A stretch of DNA of 64,000 nt from an uncultured Tateyamaria sp. (GTDB lineage: Bacteria; Pseudomonadota; Alphaproteobacteria; Rhodobacterales; Rhodobacteraceae). The DNA lies in contig NZ_CANNDS010000002.1 of assembly GCF_947503415.1 (NCBI RefSeq), forward strand, positions 372,001 to 436,000, read 5' to 3'. The translations under genes and the position numbers were made by a program. Shown one piece after another: positions 26,878 to 35,982 of the stretch. Position 1 is the stretch's first letter. Every line of letters begins with the position of its first letter. Under the pieces are notes generated by a model. It was not told the origin of the DNA, did no database searches, and saw only the letters and a list, made by a program, of their open reading frames with translations.

Positions 26878-27519
26878 ATGACACACACTGCCCTGATCAC
26901 CGGAGCGTCGCGCGGCCTGGGTGCCGCCATGGCGCTGGCCCTCGCACCCTCGCACCACATCATCGCCGTGGCCAAAACCACCGGCGCGCTTGAGGAACTG
27001 GACGACCAGATCAAAGCCAAGGGCGGCGCCGCCACGCTGGCACCCATGGACATTGGAAATGACGCCGCCATGCAGACCCTTTGCCGGGGCATCTATGACC
27101 GCTGGGGCCGCGTGGATATGTGGGTGCATTGCGCTGTTCATGCGGCACCTCTGACGCCGACCAGCATGATCAACACCAAGGACATGGCGAAATCCATCGC
27201 CGGAAATGTCACGGCCACATCAACCCTGATCACGTATATCGCCCCGTTGCTGGGCACCGATGGGCGCGCTATTTTCTTTGACGATCCGGTTGTAGGGCAC
27301 GCCTTTCACGGCGCCTATGGCGCCACCAAGGCGGCTCAGATCGCGCTTGCCCGCAGTTGGCAGGCTGAGACATCCAAGACCGGTCCGCAGGTCCATATCG
27401 CAACCCCTGCACCGATGCCAACTGCAACCCGGGCGCGCTTCCACCCCGGAGAGGATCGCAGCGCTCTGGCCGATCCCGCAGCCGAAGCCGCGCGCATCCT
27501 GTCTGAAATCAACGGTTGA
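26878..27519 (+). CDS. Short-chain dehydrogenase/reductase family protein
   Basis: A 213-residue Rossmann-fold SDR with TGASRGLG (8-15) for NAD(P) and a YGATK active-site pair. The usual NAG motif is replaced by VHCAVHAAP, and the C-terminal substrate region is short. Substrate unknown. It follows the PilP-like gene by 31 bp. Confidence 0.75.
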   Translation: MTHTALITGASRGLGAAMALALAPSHHIIAVAKTTGALEELDDQIKAKGGAATLAPMDIGNDAAMQTLCRGIYDRWGRVDMWVHCAVHAAPLTPTSMINTKDMAKSIAGNVTATSTLITYIAPLLGTDGRAIFFDDPVVGHAFHGAYGATKAAQIALARSWQAETSKTGPQVHIATPAPMPTATRARFHPGEDRSALADPAAEAARILSEING

Positions 27520-27550
27520 TTGCACCGGGCAGGCGTGACCCAATGAACCC

Positions 27551-28198
27551 ATGCTGACCCGCTTCACCCGCTTTGATCAACCACGACCCGCAGCACAGCC
27601 GGGCGCGTTGCAAGCCATCTACGACCGGGCGGCAACGGGTTGGCAGGACGGCATCTCAAAACTTGGGTTTTTGGCCGCCTATGCGGAGTTGATGCGCGCC
27701 ACAGCGCCCCCGACACCCGCACCCAGCGTGCTGGATGTCGGTACGGGCACCGGCGCATTTGCGCAGGCGTGGAGTGCGGCGCATGGCGCACCGGCCACGT
27801 TGACGCTGACCGACATCTCGCCTGCCATGCTTGAGACGGCCAGCGCGCGCCTGCCAAACGCGATCACGATCATCGCACCGCTTGGTCCCGAATTGAACAC
27901 TTTACCCCCGCAGGATGTCGTGCTGTGCGCCCATGTCATTGAACATATCGATGACCCGAAAGCCGCCTTCGGCATGCTGTTCGACCGGGTGGCCTCCGGT
28001 GGCATGCTGGTGCTGGCACTGTCCCGTCCGCATTGGTGCACGGCACTGGTCCGCTGGCGCTGGGGCAATGCGGCCTACCCGCCGGGGCACGCGCACACCA
28101 TGCTGGCTGAGGCCGGATTTACCGACATCACACTCCACCCTTTCACCAGCGGTCCACCGTCGCGCGTCTCGCATGGCTACATCGCGCGACGCCCGTAA
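27551..28198 (+). CDS. Class I SAM-dependent methyltransferase
   Basis: A 215-residue methyltransferase with motif I LDVGTGTGAF (61-70), an acidic TLTDIS strand 2 and LCAHVIEHIDDP as motif post-I. It is a small-molecule-type methyltransferase. The substrate cannot be told. Confidence 0.75.
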   Translation: MLTRFTRFDQPRPAAQPGALQAIYDRAATGWQDGISKLGFLAAYAELMRATAPPTPAPSVLDVGTGTGAFAQAWSAAHGAPATLTLTDISPAMLETASARLPNAITIIAPLGPELNTLPPQDVVLCAHVIEHIDDPKAAFGMLFDRVASGGMLVLALSRPHWCTALVRWRWGNAAYPPGHAHTMLAEAGFTDITLHPFTSGPPSRVSHGYIARRP

Positions 28199-28271
28199 CG
28201 AACGTGCAACCGGCTCGGCGTTCCGCCCATTCGGACCTGAAACGCCGCACTGCGGCCTTTCCGTGACGGTC

Positions 28272-28306
28272 CTCATGCTCCGGTCCAAAAAAATCTCCGC
28301 CGGAGG
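28272..28306 (+). repeat. Intergenic repeat family 1, copy B
   Basis: Reads CTCATGCTCC, then CCAAAAAAAT and CTCCGCCGGAGGC. It shares the A-run and CCGCCGGAGG end with the copy at 14063. It lies 57 bp before the surE start. Confidence 0.45.
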
Positions 28307-28362
28307 CTCCGACAGTTGCTCCACGGCGCAGGGGCTCATAGTAAGAACCAAAGGGGCATCAC

Positions 28363-29145
28363 ATGCGCATTCTCATTACAAATGATGACGGTATCTCGGC
28401 GCCGGGGTTGGCGGTGCTCGAACGGATCGCGGCAGAGGTTGCAGGACCGGACGGGCATGTGACAACGGTCGCCCCCGCGTTCGAACAATCGGGCGTCGCC
28501 CATTGCATCAATTACGCACGTCCCTTCATGTTCCAGCAGATCGGCCCGCACCGCTACACCGTCGAAGGGTCCCCGGCCGATTGTGTTCTGGCGGGCCTGC
28601 ACCAGGTCTTTGACGGGCCGCCCGATCTGATCCTGTCCGGTGTGAACCGAGGCAACAACTCGGCGGAGAACGCGCTCTACTCCGGCACGCTCGGTGCCGC
28701 CATCGAAGGGGCGCTGCAAGGTGTGCTGTCCATCGGCCTGTCACAGTACTTCGGGCCAGAAAACCGCGCGCTCGATGACCCGTTCGAAGCGTCCGCCACA
28801 CACTGCAAGGATGTGATTGAGCGGATTGTTGCCGCCACGCCCAAGGTGCAGCCGGGCTACCAGCTGTTCTACAACGTGAATATCCCGCCTGTTGCTGCCG
28901 CATCCGTCAAGGGGACACGGCTCGTGCCGCAAGGGCTGCGCCCCGGCGTTGGATTTCACACCGAGCAGACCACGTCGCCCAATGGGCGAAACTTCCTGTG
29001 GATCCGGGGGGGCAACCAACAGGTTCCCACCGCACCCGACACGGATGCCGCCGTCAACCTCGAAGGCTACATCTCGGTCACGCCGATGCGCGCGGACCTG
29101 ACAGCCCATGACATGCTCGATCTGCTGGGACCGATCGCCAGATGA
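28363..29145 (+). CDS. surE: 5'/3'-nucleotidase SurE
   Basis: A 260-residue SurE phosphatase with the metal-binding start ILITNDDG (3-10) and the [19 protein letters not shown] signature. It dephosphorylates nucleoside monophosphates in stress survival. The ATGA overlap with pcm and the following nlpD give the classic surE-pcm-nlpD order. Confidence 0.95.
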   Translation: MRILITNDDGISAPGLAVLERIAAEVAGPDGHVTTVAPAFEQSGVAHCINYARPFMFQQIGPHRYTVEGSPADCVLAGLHQVFDGPPDLILSGVNRGNNSAENALYSGTLGAAIEGALQGVLSIGLSQYFGPENRALDDPFEASATHCKDVIERIVAATPKVQPGYQLFYNVNIPPVAAASVKGTRLVPQGLRPGVGFHTEQTTSPNGRNFLWIRGGNQQVPTAPDTDAAVNLEGYISVTPMRADLTAHDMLDLLGPIAR

Positions 29146-29789
29146 CGGACGACGATCTGGCAACACGCAAAATGCAGTTTCTGTATGCCTTGCGCTCCAA
29201 GGGCGTGACGGACAAGCGTGTGCTGGGCGCCATGGAAGAGATTGACCGCGGTCCCTTTGTACGTGGGCTTTTCGCTGAACGCGCCTATGAGGACATGCCC
29301 CTTCCCATCGCGTGTGGGCAGACCATCAGCCAGCCATCGGTGGTTGGTTTGATGACGCAGGCGCTGCAGGTGACACCGCGCGACAAGGTGCTCGAGATCG
29401 GAACCGGCTCCGGCTATCAGGCGGCGATCCTCGCCAAGCTTGCGCGCCGGGTCTACACGATCGACCGCCACAGGCGTCTGGTGCATGGCGCGCGCGAGAT
29501 TTTCGAGGAACTGGATCTGCACACCATCACGGCGATCACCGCCGATGGATCGCACGGGTTGCCCGATCAGGCCCCTTTCGACCGGATCATCGTCACCGCT
29601 GCCGCCGAAGACCCCCCCGGCCCGCTTTTGGGTCAATTGAAAGAAGGGGGCATCATGGTGCTGCCCGTGGGTCAGTCCGATGCGGTGCAAAGCCTGATCC
29701 GTGTGCACAAGACGGCGACGGGCCTCGAATATGATGAATTGCGCGACGTCCGCTTTGTTCCCCTGCTCGAGGGCTTGGGCAAAGACTGA
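29142..29789 (+). CDS. pcm: Protein-L-isoaspartate O-methyltransferase
   Basis: A 215-residue PCMT that repairs isoaspartyl residues in aged proteins using SAM. It has the family motif [12 protein letters not shown], motif [17 protein letters not shown] and RVYTIDRH. It starts in a 4-bp overlap with surE; nlpD follows after 69 bp. Confidence 0.95.
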   Translation: MTDDDLATRKMQFLYALRSKGVTDKRVLGAMEEIDRGPFVRGLFAERAYEDMPLPIACGQTISQPSVVGLMTQALQVTPRDKVLEIGTGSGYQAAILAKLARRVYTIDRHRRLVHGAREIFEELDLHTITAITADGSHGLPDQAPFDRIIVTAAAEDPPGPLLGQLKEGGIMVLPVGQSDAVQSLIRVHKTATGLEYDELRDVRFVPLLEGLGKD

Positions 29790-29858
29790 AACTGGTGTAG
29801 AACGTCGCCATACCGACAAGGCCCCCACCTACGAGGGGTCCGGCAGAGGACGACGCAG

Positions 29859-31046
29859 ATGATCCCGACCAAACAGCGCAGCAGCGCCCCCCTTATGATA
29901 GCAACTTGTGGCCTCTTGGTGCTGGCCGCCTGTGACGAGCCGGTGGACTTCGACCTGCGTGGTCTCGGCGGCGGGTTCACCACCGCCCAAGCCGCCCAGA
30001 CGGCAACCGCAGACCGCCCAAGGCCGGACAATCGGGGCGTCATCTCGTACCCGAGTTACCAGGTGGCGGTGGCCGAGCGTGGCGATACGCTGTCGGATGT
30101 GGCAGCGCGCGTTGGCTTGCCTGTTGCGGACCTTGCCAGCTTCAACGGCGTGGCCCCGGATGTCCCCCTGCGCAGCGGCGAGATCATCGCCCTGCCGCGC
30201 CGCGTGACTGAGCCGTCACCCGCAACAGGCGCCATCGGCACCGGGCCCATTCAGCCATCGACGGTGGACGTGACGACACTTGCCGGCAATGCCATCGACA
30301 ACGCGGCACCGACGCCCGTGGCAGACACACCTCCCACGTCCCTGCCGCAGACGGGGCAAGAACCGATCCGACACAAGGTCGAGCGGGGCGAGACGGCGTT
30401 CACAATCGCGCGGCTCTATCAGGTGCCGGTCAAATCGCTTGCGGAATGGAACGGGTTGGGGGCCGATTTCGCGGTGCGCGAAGGGCAATTCCTGCTGATC
30501 CCCGTTGCGCGCGTTGCGGCGCCAAGCCGCGCAGATGCGGCGGCAACGGCGCCAGGTGCAGGAACGCCAACTCCCCTGCCCCCAAGTGCGGCGACACCCC
30601 TGCCAGAGGATGACACGGCCAACCCGCCCGCAGCGACACCCGACCCCGAAAAACCGGTTGCCGATGTCGGGCAGGCCAGCGCGCCCACGCAAAGTACCGA
30701 CATGACATTGCCGGTGCAGGGATCGATCATCCGCGACTACTCCAAGGGACGAAACGAAGGCATCGACATTCAGGCCGCGCCCGGCACCTCGGTCAGTGCG
30801 GCGGCAAGCGGCACGGTCGCTGCCATCACCGAAAGCGCCGAAGGCGTGCCGATCATCGTGGTCCGCCATCCGGACAACCTGCTGACCGTCTACGCCAACG
30901 TCACCGATGTCAGCGTGGCCAAGGGCGACGCGGTCTCGCGGGGGCAATCCATCGCGAAACTGCGCGGTACGGCAGACACGGCCTATGTGCATTTCGAGGT
31001 GCGCGACGGGTTCGACAGTGTGAACCCCAACCCGTTCTTCGAATGA
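29859..31046 (+). CDS. nlpD: NlpD-like lipoprotein with two LysM domains and a degenerate M23 domain
   Basis: A 395-residue lipoprotein with lipobox LVLAAC (Cys25). LysM repeats lie at about 66-112 and 172-214, then a Pro/Ala/Thr-rich linker, then an M23/LytM domain from about 285. The LytM metal ligands are altered: the first histidine of HxGxD is Asn (NEGID) and HxH is YVH. It should therefore activate peptidoglycan amidases rather than cut the wall, as NlpD does in E. coli. The surE-pcm-nlpD order supports the name. Confidence 0.85.
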   Translation: MIPTKQRSSAPLMIATCGLLVLAACDEPVDFDLRGLGGGFTTAQAAQTATADRPRPDNRGVISYPSYQVAVAERGDTLSDVAARVGLPVADLASFNGVAPDVPLRSGEIIALPRRVTEPSPATGAIGTGPIQPSTVDVTTLAGNAIDNAAPTPVADTPPTSLPQTGQEPIRHKVERGETAFTIARLYQVPVKSLAEWNGLGADFAVREGQFLLIPVARVAAPSRADAAATAPGAGTPTPLPPSAATPLPEDDTANPPAATPDPEKPVADVGQASAPTQSTDMTLPVQGSIIRDYSKGRNEGIDIQAAPGTSVSAAASGTVAAITESAEGVPIIVVRHPDNLLTVYANVTDVSVAKGDAVSRGQSIAKLRGTADTAYVHFEVRDGFDSVNPNPFFE

Positions 31047-31057
31047 GGCAGACACAG

Positions 31058-31107
31058 GGCAATTGTGGCCATATGCCACCCACGCGGGTGATAGCGCCGC
31101 AATTGCC
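31058..31107. terminator. Nested inverted repeat after nlpD
   Basis: The outer arms GGCAATTG (31058-31065) and CAATTGCC (31100-31107) enclose GTGGC / GCCAC. It starts 11 nt after the nlpD stop and may form the end of that mRNA. Confidence 0.35.
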
Positions 31108-31179
31108 TCAAACTTTCCCTGATTTAATCTAAAACGCCAGCGTATGGCCCTAACCGCGCCGTGTTGCGGGATCAGAAAC

Positions 31180-31202
31180 AATCCAACGCAACGTTTTGGA
31201 TT
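31180..31202. promoter_or_regulatory. 7-bp inverted repeat before the second Hint gene
   Basis: AATCCAA and TTGGATT are separated by 9 nt and end 11 nt before the ATG at 31214. The hairpin would cover the expected ribosome-binding region, so it could tune translation; alternatively it could be an operator. Confidence 0.3.
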
Positions 31203-31213
31203 GGTTCAGACCC

Positions 31214-32257
31214 ATGCCGGTCTTCTATGGTTACAGCTTTGCCCTGAGGGGCATACAGACGACAGTCAACGGGGCCGCGAACAACTATGCCTTCGCGCCC
31301 TCTGGCACGTGGAGCTATTCGGGTGCCTCGACCTATTTCGTCGTAAACGAGAATGACGGCGCGACCGTATTCAACGGCGACGGCAGCAACAACGAAACCG
31401 TCCAGGCGCAGGAACAGTTCTCCGGTGCCTTCCCCCAGACTGTCTTTATCGACGGGACCGAGCGTCAGCTTATCTGGGACTACACCTTCACGGTAACCGA
31501 CGGCACGACCACGTGGGAAGTCGCGGTTATCGATGTTGATTTGAACAACGACAACGATCTGAACGACGGGGCTGACGCGACCGCCACGGACGAAGATGGG
31601 TACTTCCTCGTCTTTCCGGACGGCCTGCCCCCGCCCAACACTGACCTGACCATCGGCGGCATTGTCGACAATGGTGAATTCGTCCCCCACGGTGATCTTG
31701 GTGGCACAATCGTGTGTTTCGCGTCGGGCATGCTGATCGACACGCCGAACGGCCCACGCGCGATCCAGACACTTGGCTGCGGCGATTTGGTGGATACGGC
31801 ACAATCAGGTCCCCAACCTATCCTGTGGGTGGGCCAGACCACGGTGGAGGCCATAGGCGATATGGCCCCGATCGTGATTTCCGCACGCACGCTGGGCAAT
31901 GACCACGATCTGATCGTATCTCCGCAACATGCCGTCCTCCTCAATGACTGGCGGGCCGAGCTGCTGTTTGGTCAGGACGAGGTGCTGGTCCGCGCAAAGG
32001 ATTTGCTGTGCATGGAGGGTGTGTACCGCAAGGTCGGCGGTCAGGTGACCTATCACCATATCCTGCTGGACACCCACCACGTGGTGCAGTCGCATGGCAT
32101 TTGGAGTGAAACGCTCTATCCCGGTGCCATTGCCATGGGCGCAGTTGGTGATGCAGCCCGCGCCGAGATCGAAGCGTTATTCCCTGATCTCATCGAATAC
32201 GGTCCAATGTGCGCCCCCTGCCTCAAAGGGTTCGAGGCGCAACTGCTGGCCGCCTAG
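31214..32257 (+). CDS. Hint-domain protein (cysteine present)
   Basis: A 347-residue protein. The N-terminal 165 residues are acidic, Gly/Asn/Asp-rich and beta-prone (NDNDLNDGADATATDEDG), like an extracellular or calcium-binding module. A full Hint_2 domain begins at CFASGMLIDTPNGPRAIQTL with Cys168 at the catalytic place, then ILWVGQ, NDHDLIVSPQHAVLL and LLDTHHVVQSHG. It could cleave itself. No N-terminal signal peptide is visible, so any export would be by a C-terminal or other signal. It converges with the next gene, sharing CTAG at 32254-32257. Confidence 0.75.
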   Translation: MPVFYGYSFALRGIQTTVNGAANNYAFAPSGTWSYSGASTYFVVNENDGATVFNGDGSNNETVQAQEQFSGAFPQTVFIDGTERQLIWDYTFTVTDGTTTWEVAVIDVDLNNDNDLNDGADATATDEDGYFLVFPDGLPPPNTDLTIGGIVDNGEFVPHGDLGGTIVCFASGMLIDTPNGPRAIQTLGCGDLVDTAQSGPQPILWVGQTTVEAIGDMAPIVISARTLGNDHDLIVSPQHAVLLNDWRAELLFGQDEVLVRAKDLLCMEGVYRKVGGQVTYHHILLDTHHVVQSHGIWSETLYPGAIAMGAVGDAARAEIEALFPDLIEYGPMCAPCLKGFEAQLLAA

Positions 32258-33096
32258 ATCGCGATCCCGCGTCGTCCGGCCAGATCACAAAAATATTGCC
32301 ACGCCACGCGCCCTGACCGGGATCCGCGTGTCGCCTGCCATTCAATCGCTTCGGCCCACAGCGCGTCGTCGTCGATCTGCACCCCATAGGCGCTGCAATA
32401 GCCACGGATCATCGCCAGATACTGGTCCTGATCGCAGGCATGAAAGCCCAGCCACAGGCCAAAGCGATCACTAAGCGATACCTTCTCCTCCACCGCCTCT
32501 GACGGATTGATGGCCGACCCACGCTCATTCTCGATCATGTCGCGCGGCATCAGGTGACGGCGGTTCGACGTGGCATAAAGGATCACATTGTCCGGCCGCC
32601 CCTCGATCCCGCCATCCAGCACGGCCTTGAGGGATTTGTAGTGCTGATCGTCATGGCTGAAGCTCAGATCATCGCAGAACAGGATGAACCGTGCGTCCGG
32701 AGCGTGGCGCAATACGTTCAGCAAACGTCCAACCGATGGCAGATCTTCGCGGTGCAACTCCACGATCTTGAGTTGCTGACATTCAGCTTCAAGTGCGCCG
32801 TGTATGGCTTTGACAAGGCTGGATTTTCCCATACCTCGCGCGCCCCACAGAAGCGCATTGTTCGCAGGCAACCCCTGCGCAAACTGCCTTGTGTTCGCCA
32901 GCAAAGTGTCCCGAGACCGGTCCACGCCCAAAAGCAGATCAAGCGGCACGCGGGACACGTTTGCCACAGGCTCCAGCCGGTCCGGTCCGGTCTGCCAGAC
33001 AAAGGCGGCGGCCGCTTCGAAATCCGGGGCCTCCAGCGGGGCTGGAGACATGCGCTCCAGCGCCGCGGCAATGCGGTCCATAGGGTCGTCGATCAT
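32254..33096 (-). CDS. DUF815 family AAA+ ATPase
   Basis: A 280-residue AAA protein of the DUF815 family with Walker A GARGMGKSSL, Walker B ARFILFCDDLSF and arginine-finger-like ATSNRRHLMPRD. Function unknown. Start and stop overlap tatC by one base (TAATG), so it is made with the Tat translocase. Its stop codon shares CTAG with the convergent Hint gene. Confidence 0.8.
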   Translation of the reverse strand: MIDDPMDRIAAALERMSPAPLEAPDFEAAAAFVWQTGPDRLEPVANVSRVPLDLLLGVDRSRDTLLANTRQFAQGLPANNALLWGARGMGKSSLVKAIHGALEAECQQLKIVELHREDLPSVGRLLNVLRHAPDARFILFCDDLSFSHDDQHYKSLKAVLDGGIEGRPDNVILYATSNRRHLMPRDMIENERGSAINPSEAVEEKVSLSDRFGLWLGFHACDQDQYLAMIRGYCSAYGVQIDDDALWAEAIEWQATRGSRSGRVAWQYFCDLAGRRGIAI

Positions 33097-34025
33097 TACT
33101 TCAGGTCTTCTTCGGGCAGATCGCTCAGGTCTTCGTCGTCATCGAAGTACCCTTCTTCACGCAACTTGGCATCACGCTTCTTCTCGACACGGCGAACCAG
33201 CCAGATGGACACCTCGTACAGACCATAGACCACTGTGAACAGGATCAGCTGCGTCACGACATCGGGCGGTGTCACCACCGCCGCCAACACCAGAATGCCA
33301 ACCATCGCGTATTTCCGGACATTCCCCAGCCCTTCGGAGCTGACCAATCCGGCCTTGCCCATCAGGGTCAACAGCACCGGCAATTGAAAGCACAGACCAA
33401 AGGCCATGATGAATTTCAGCGTGATATCAAGGCTTTCATTCACCTTGCCAAAGAAAGTGATTGTGGGCGCATCGCTGGCAGTTTCCGGCGTGATCACCGT
33501 ACCATCCGGCAGCGCTTCGGGATTGCCAAAGACGATGGCCAGAACGGATGACACATCCGCAAAACCAAGGAAAAACGCCATCGCCAGGGGGGTGACGACA
33601 AACTGGGCAAAGCTTGCACCCAGAAGGAACATGACAGGCGAGGCGACCAGAAACGGCAGGAACGCGTTCTTTTCCTGCCTGTACAGCCCCGGCGCAACAA
33701 AGCGCCACATCTGGTAGCCGATGACGGGGAATGCCAGCGCAAAGCCAAACACCATGGAAATGCGGAACAGCGTGAACAGGTATTCTTGCGGCGAGGTGTA
33801 TTGCAATGTCGGCGATGGGTCGCCCAGATCGCGCAACGTGTCCACGATAGGCGCCATAAGGAAGTTCAGCACATGCACCGCGATGAAATCACCCTGAATC
33901 GGGATGAAAAACACGGTGATGCCAATGATGAACGCAATTACCGACCGGATCAGCCGCGTGCGCAGCTCCGCCAAATGTTCGATCAGCGGCGCCGTGCTGT
34001 CGTCAAGGTTCTCTGACTGGCTCAT
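33096..34025 (-). CDS. tatC: Twin-arginine translocase subunit TatC
   Basis: A 309-residue TatC with six membrane segments and the conserved N-terminal LIEHLAELRTRL region, which binds twin-arginine signal peptides. The C-terminal tail is acidic. It sits in the order tatA-tatB-tatC, with no gap to tatB, and then DUF815. Confidence 0.96.
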   Translation of the reverse strand: MSQSENLDDSTAPLIEHLAELRTRLIRSVIAFIIGITVFFIPIQGDFIAVHVLNFLMAPIVDTLRDLGDPSPTLQYTSPQEYLFTLFRISMVFGFALAFPVIGYQMWRFVAPGLYRQEKNAFLPFLVASPVMFLLGASFAQFVVTPLAMAFFLGFADVSSVLAIVFGNPEALPDGTVITPETASDAPTITFFGKVNESLDITLKFIMAFGLCFQLPVLLTLMGKAGLVSSEGLGNVRKYAMVGILVLAAVVTPPDVVTQLILFTVVYGLYEVSIWLVRRVEKKRDAKLREEGYFDDDEDLSDLPEEDLK

Positions 34026-34484
34026 CTAGCTCTCTTTCGGGGCCTCATCGGGCGCTTGTGCTTCCAGCTCTTCGGCCTTGGCAAGCGCATCCGCCGCTTC
34101 CTTGGACTTGCGTTCGGCTTGCGCCCGCGCGGTGGCCGCCTGGATTTTGCGCGCATTCTCGGCACGCTCGGCCGCCAGCTTTCCGGTCTCGCTGTCGGGA
34201 TCCAGATCGGTCAGCGATGACGTCACATCGCGCGCTGCGTCCCGGACACCGTCCATGGCGCTGCCCACCGGGTTGGTGGCCGTCTTGATCGTGTTCTGGA
34301 TGTCCTTGACGCCCGCCTCGTCCGCTGCCTGGTTCATGGCCGTCGAAAACTCGCGCGCCATGCCACGGGCCTTGCCCACAAAGCGTCCCACATTGCGGAA
34401 CACCATCGGCAGGTCCTTGGGTCCAATGACGATCAGCGCCACGATCCCGATGATCAGCAGCTCAGCAAGGCCGAGGTCGAACAT
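34026..34484 (-). CDS. tatB: Twin-arginine translocase subunit TatB
   Basis: A 152-residue TatB with one N-terminal membrane helix ([23 protein letters not shown]), the glutamate typical of TatB, an amphipathic helix and a long Ala/Lys/Glu-rich coiled tail. It links TatA pore formation to TatC signal recognition. Confidence 0.93.
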   Translation of the reverse strand: MFDLGLAELLIIGIVALIVIGPKDLPMVFRNVGRFVGKARGMAREFSTAMNQAADEAGVKDIQNTIKTATNPVGSAMDGVRDAARDVTSSLTDLDPDSETGKLAAERAENARKIQAATARAQAERKSKEAADALAKAEELEAQAPDEAPKES

Positions 34485-34487
34485 GGC

Positions 34488-34706
34488 TTACACCTTGTCT
34501 TTGTCGGTCTCGGGCGTGATGTCCTTGGCGTCTTCGGCGCTTGCCGCTTCCAGCTCTTCCTTGCCTTCGTTCACGCCCTTCTTGAAGCTGGTGATGCCTT
34601 TGCCCACTTCGCCCATCAGGCTCGAAATTTTGCCACGCCCAAACAGCACCAGCACCACAACGGCGATCAGCAGCAGGCCCGGAAGTCCGATATTTCCAAT
34701 TCCCAT
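34488..34706 (-). CDS. tatA: Twin-arginine translocase subunit TatA
   Basis: A 72-residue TatA/E with a membrane helix (LPGLLLIAVVVLVLFG), the hinge FGRGK and an amphipathic helix (ISSLMGEVGKGITSFKKG). It forms the variable-size Tat pore. First gene of the leftward tatABC-DUF815 unit; three bases separate it from tatB. Confidence 0.95.
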   Translation of the reverse strand: MGIGNIGLPGLLLIAVVVLVLFGRGKISSLMGEVGKGITSFKKGVNEGKEELEAASAEDAKDITPETDKDKV

Positions 34707-34816
34707 GGTGTCTCTCCCATCTGTCGGGCGCGGAATGCACCCTGTGTCGCGTAGTGTTCTATGAGTTTGCCGCAGCTGCGAAAAGGCGAACGGGCCGTTC
34801 CCCGATCAAGACGCCG

Positions 34817-34837
34817 AGAATTTTCGGCGAAAATTCT
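34817..34837. repeat. AT-rich palindrome between divergent tatA and 34923 gene
   Basis: Arms AGAATTTTCG / CGAAAATTCT around one G. It is related to the palindromes at 3246-3267 and 35983-36003 but lies between divergent genes, so it is more likely a regulatory or mobile repeat than a terminator here. Confidence 0.4.
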
Positions 34838-34850
34838 AATGGCCCACACT

Positions 34851-34874
34851 CAACTGACAGGTTAGTGTCAGTTG
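34851..34874. promoter_or_regulatory. Candidate operator for the YafY-type regulator operon
   Basis: A perfect inverted repeat CAACTGACA / TGTCAGTTG with a 6-nt spacer (GGTTAG). It lies 48 bp before the start of the 34923 gene, whose operon encodes a WYL/YafY regulator, and 145 bp from tatA. A palindrome of this size fits a dimeric HTH protein, so autoregulation is likely. Confidence 0.5.
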
Positions 34875-34922
34875 CATCCCGTTAAGCCCGGCGCATCACC
34901 GCTCAAACCAAAGGAGATTTCG

Positions 34923-35297
34923 ATGCGCACCATGATGACCACCCTTTTTGCCGCCTCCCTCGCCCACGCCGCCTCCGGAGAAGGCACCGGCGCGGCGGGT
35001 CCCGTCGCTGAAATCGTCACCTTCCGACTGATCGAAGGCACCGACACAGCAACCTTCATCGCGGCAGCAGACGATTTGGGCCCCTTCCTGCGCAGCACCG
35101 GTGCCATGATCAAACGCACGCTTTCATCTGATGACACAGGCCTCTGGACCGACCACATCACATGGACCTCGCTTGAGGCGGCCAAAGCCGCCGCCACCCA
35201 GATGTTCGAACGCCCCGAAGCGCAACCGTTCATGTCCATGATTGACCCCAACGGCATGGACATGCGCCACGCCCCCATCCAGTTGCAACAGGAGTAG
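34923..35297 (+). CDS. Small exported protein, ABM/dimeric-barrel-like
   Basis: A 124-residue protein with a short signal-peptide-like start (MMTTLFAASLAHAAS). It continues as one alpha/beta module (EIVTFRLIEGTDTATFIAAA, then TDHITWTSLEAAKAAATQMF) resembling antibiotic-biosynthesis-monooxygenase domains. Function unknown. A strong AAGGAGA ribosome site precedes ATG 34923. The regulator gene begins two bases after its stop codon ends, so the pair is one operon. Confidence 0.65.
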   Translation: MRTMMTTLFAASLAHAASGEGTGAAGPVAEIVTFRLIEGTDTATFIAAADDLGPFLRSTGAMIKRTLSSDDTGLWTDHITWTSLEAAKAAATQMFERPEAQPFMSMIDPNGMDMRHAPIQLQQE

Positions 35298-35298
35298 C

Positions 35299-35970
35299 AT
35301 GCGCCGCACCGACCGCCTCTTTGACATCATCCAGATCCTGCGCGACGGCAAATTGCACAAAGCGCAGGACATCGCGGATATCTGCGAGGTGTCGGTGCGC
35401 ACCATCTACCGCGACATGGACACGCTGGTGGCCTCCGGCGTGCCCGTGCAGGGCGAACGCGGCGTGGGCTACATGATCACCGAAGCGATCAGCCTGCCGC
35501 CCCTGACACTCACGACCGAGGAACTGGAGGCGCTCAACCTCGGCATGGCCATTGTGGCCGAAGCCGCCGATGACACGCTCAAATCCGCCGCCCGCACACT
35601 GGCGGACAAGATCGACGCCGTCCTGCCCGAACGCACGGTGGCAGAAGCCGACAAATGGAAATTCGCAGTCTACCCTTTTGCGGACGCAGTGCGCGGCTTT
35701 GCCCAGATGCCCACGTTGCGCGCCGCGATCCGGGCCAAGCAGAAGCTGCGTCTGACCTATCACTCCAAAGGGGACAGGATCACCACCCGCACCATCCGAC
35801 CCTTGCACATGGAATACTGGGGCCGCGTCTGGACGCTCACCTCATGGTGTGAAATGCGCAATGATTTCCGTGTCTTCCGCGTCGATCTTATTCAAAGCGC
35901 AGAGGCGCTGCCGGAAATGTTCGTGGATGAACCGGGCAAACGGCTCACCGATTACGACCCCAACCTCTGA
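35299..35970 (+). CDS. YafY-type transcriptional regulator (HTH_11 + WYL)
   Basis: A 223-residue regulator. The N-terminal winged helix reads DRLFDIIQILRDGKLHKAQDIADICEV-type sequence with the VSVRTIYRDMDTL recognition helix. A C-terminal WYL domain (LRLTYHSKGDR, TIRPLHMEYWGRVW) binds a small ligand or nucleic acid. The start ATG at 35299 is chosen over 35242. It probably acts on the inverted repeat at 34851-34874. Confidence 0.85.
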   Translation: MRRTDRLFDIIQILRDGKLHKAQDIADICEVSVRTIYRDMDTLVASGVPVQGERGVGYMITEAISLPPLTLTTEELEALNLGMAIVAEAADDTLKSAARTLADKIDAVLPERTVAEADKWKFAVYPFADAVRGFAQMPTLRAAIRAKQKLRLTYHSKGDRITTRTIRPLHMEYWGRVWTLTSWCEMRNDFRVFRVDLIQSAEALPEMFVDEPGKRLTDYDPNL

Positions 35971-35982
35971 TCCCGCGCGACA

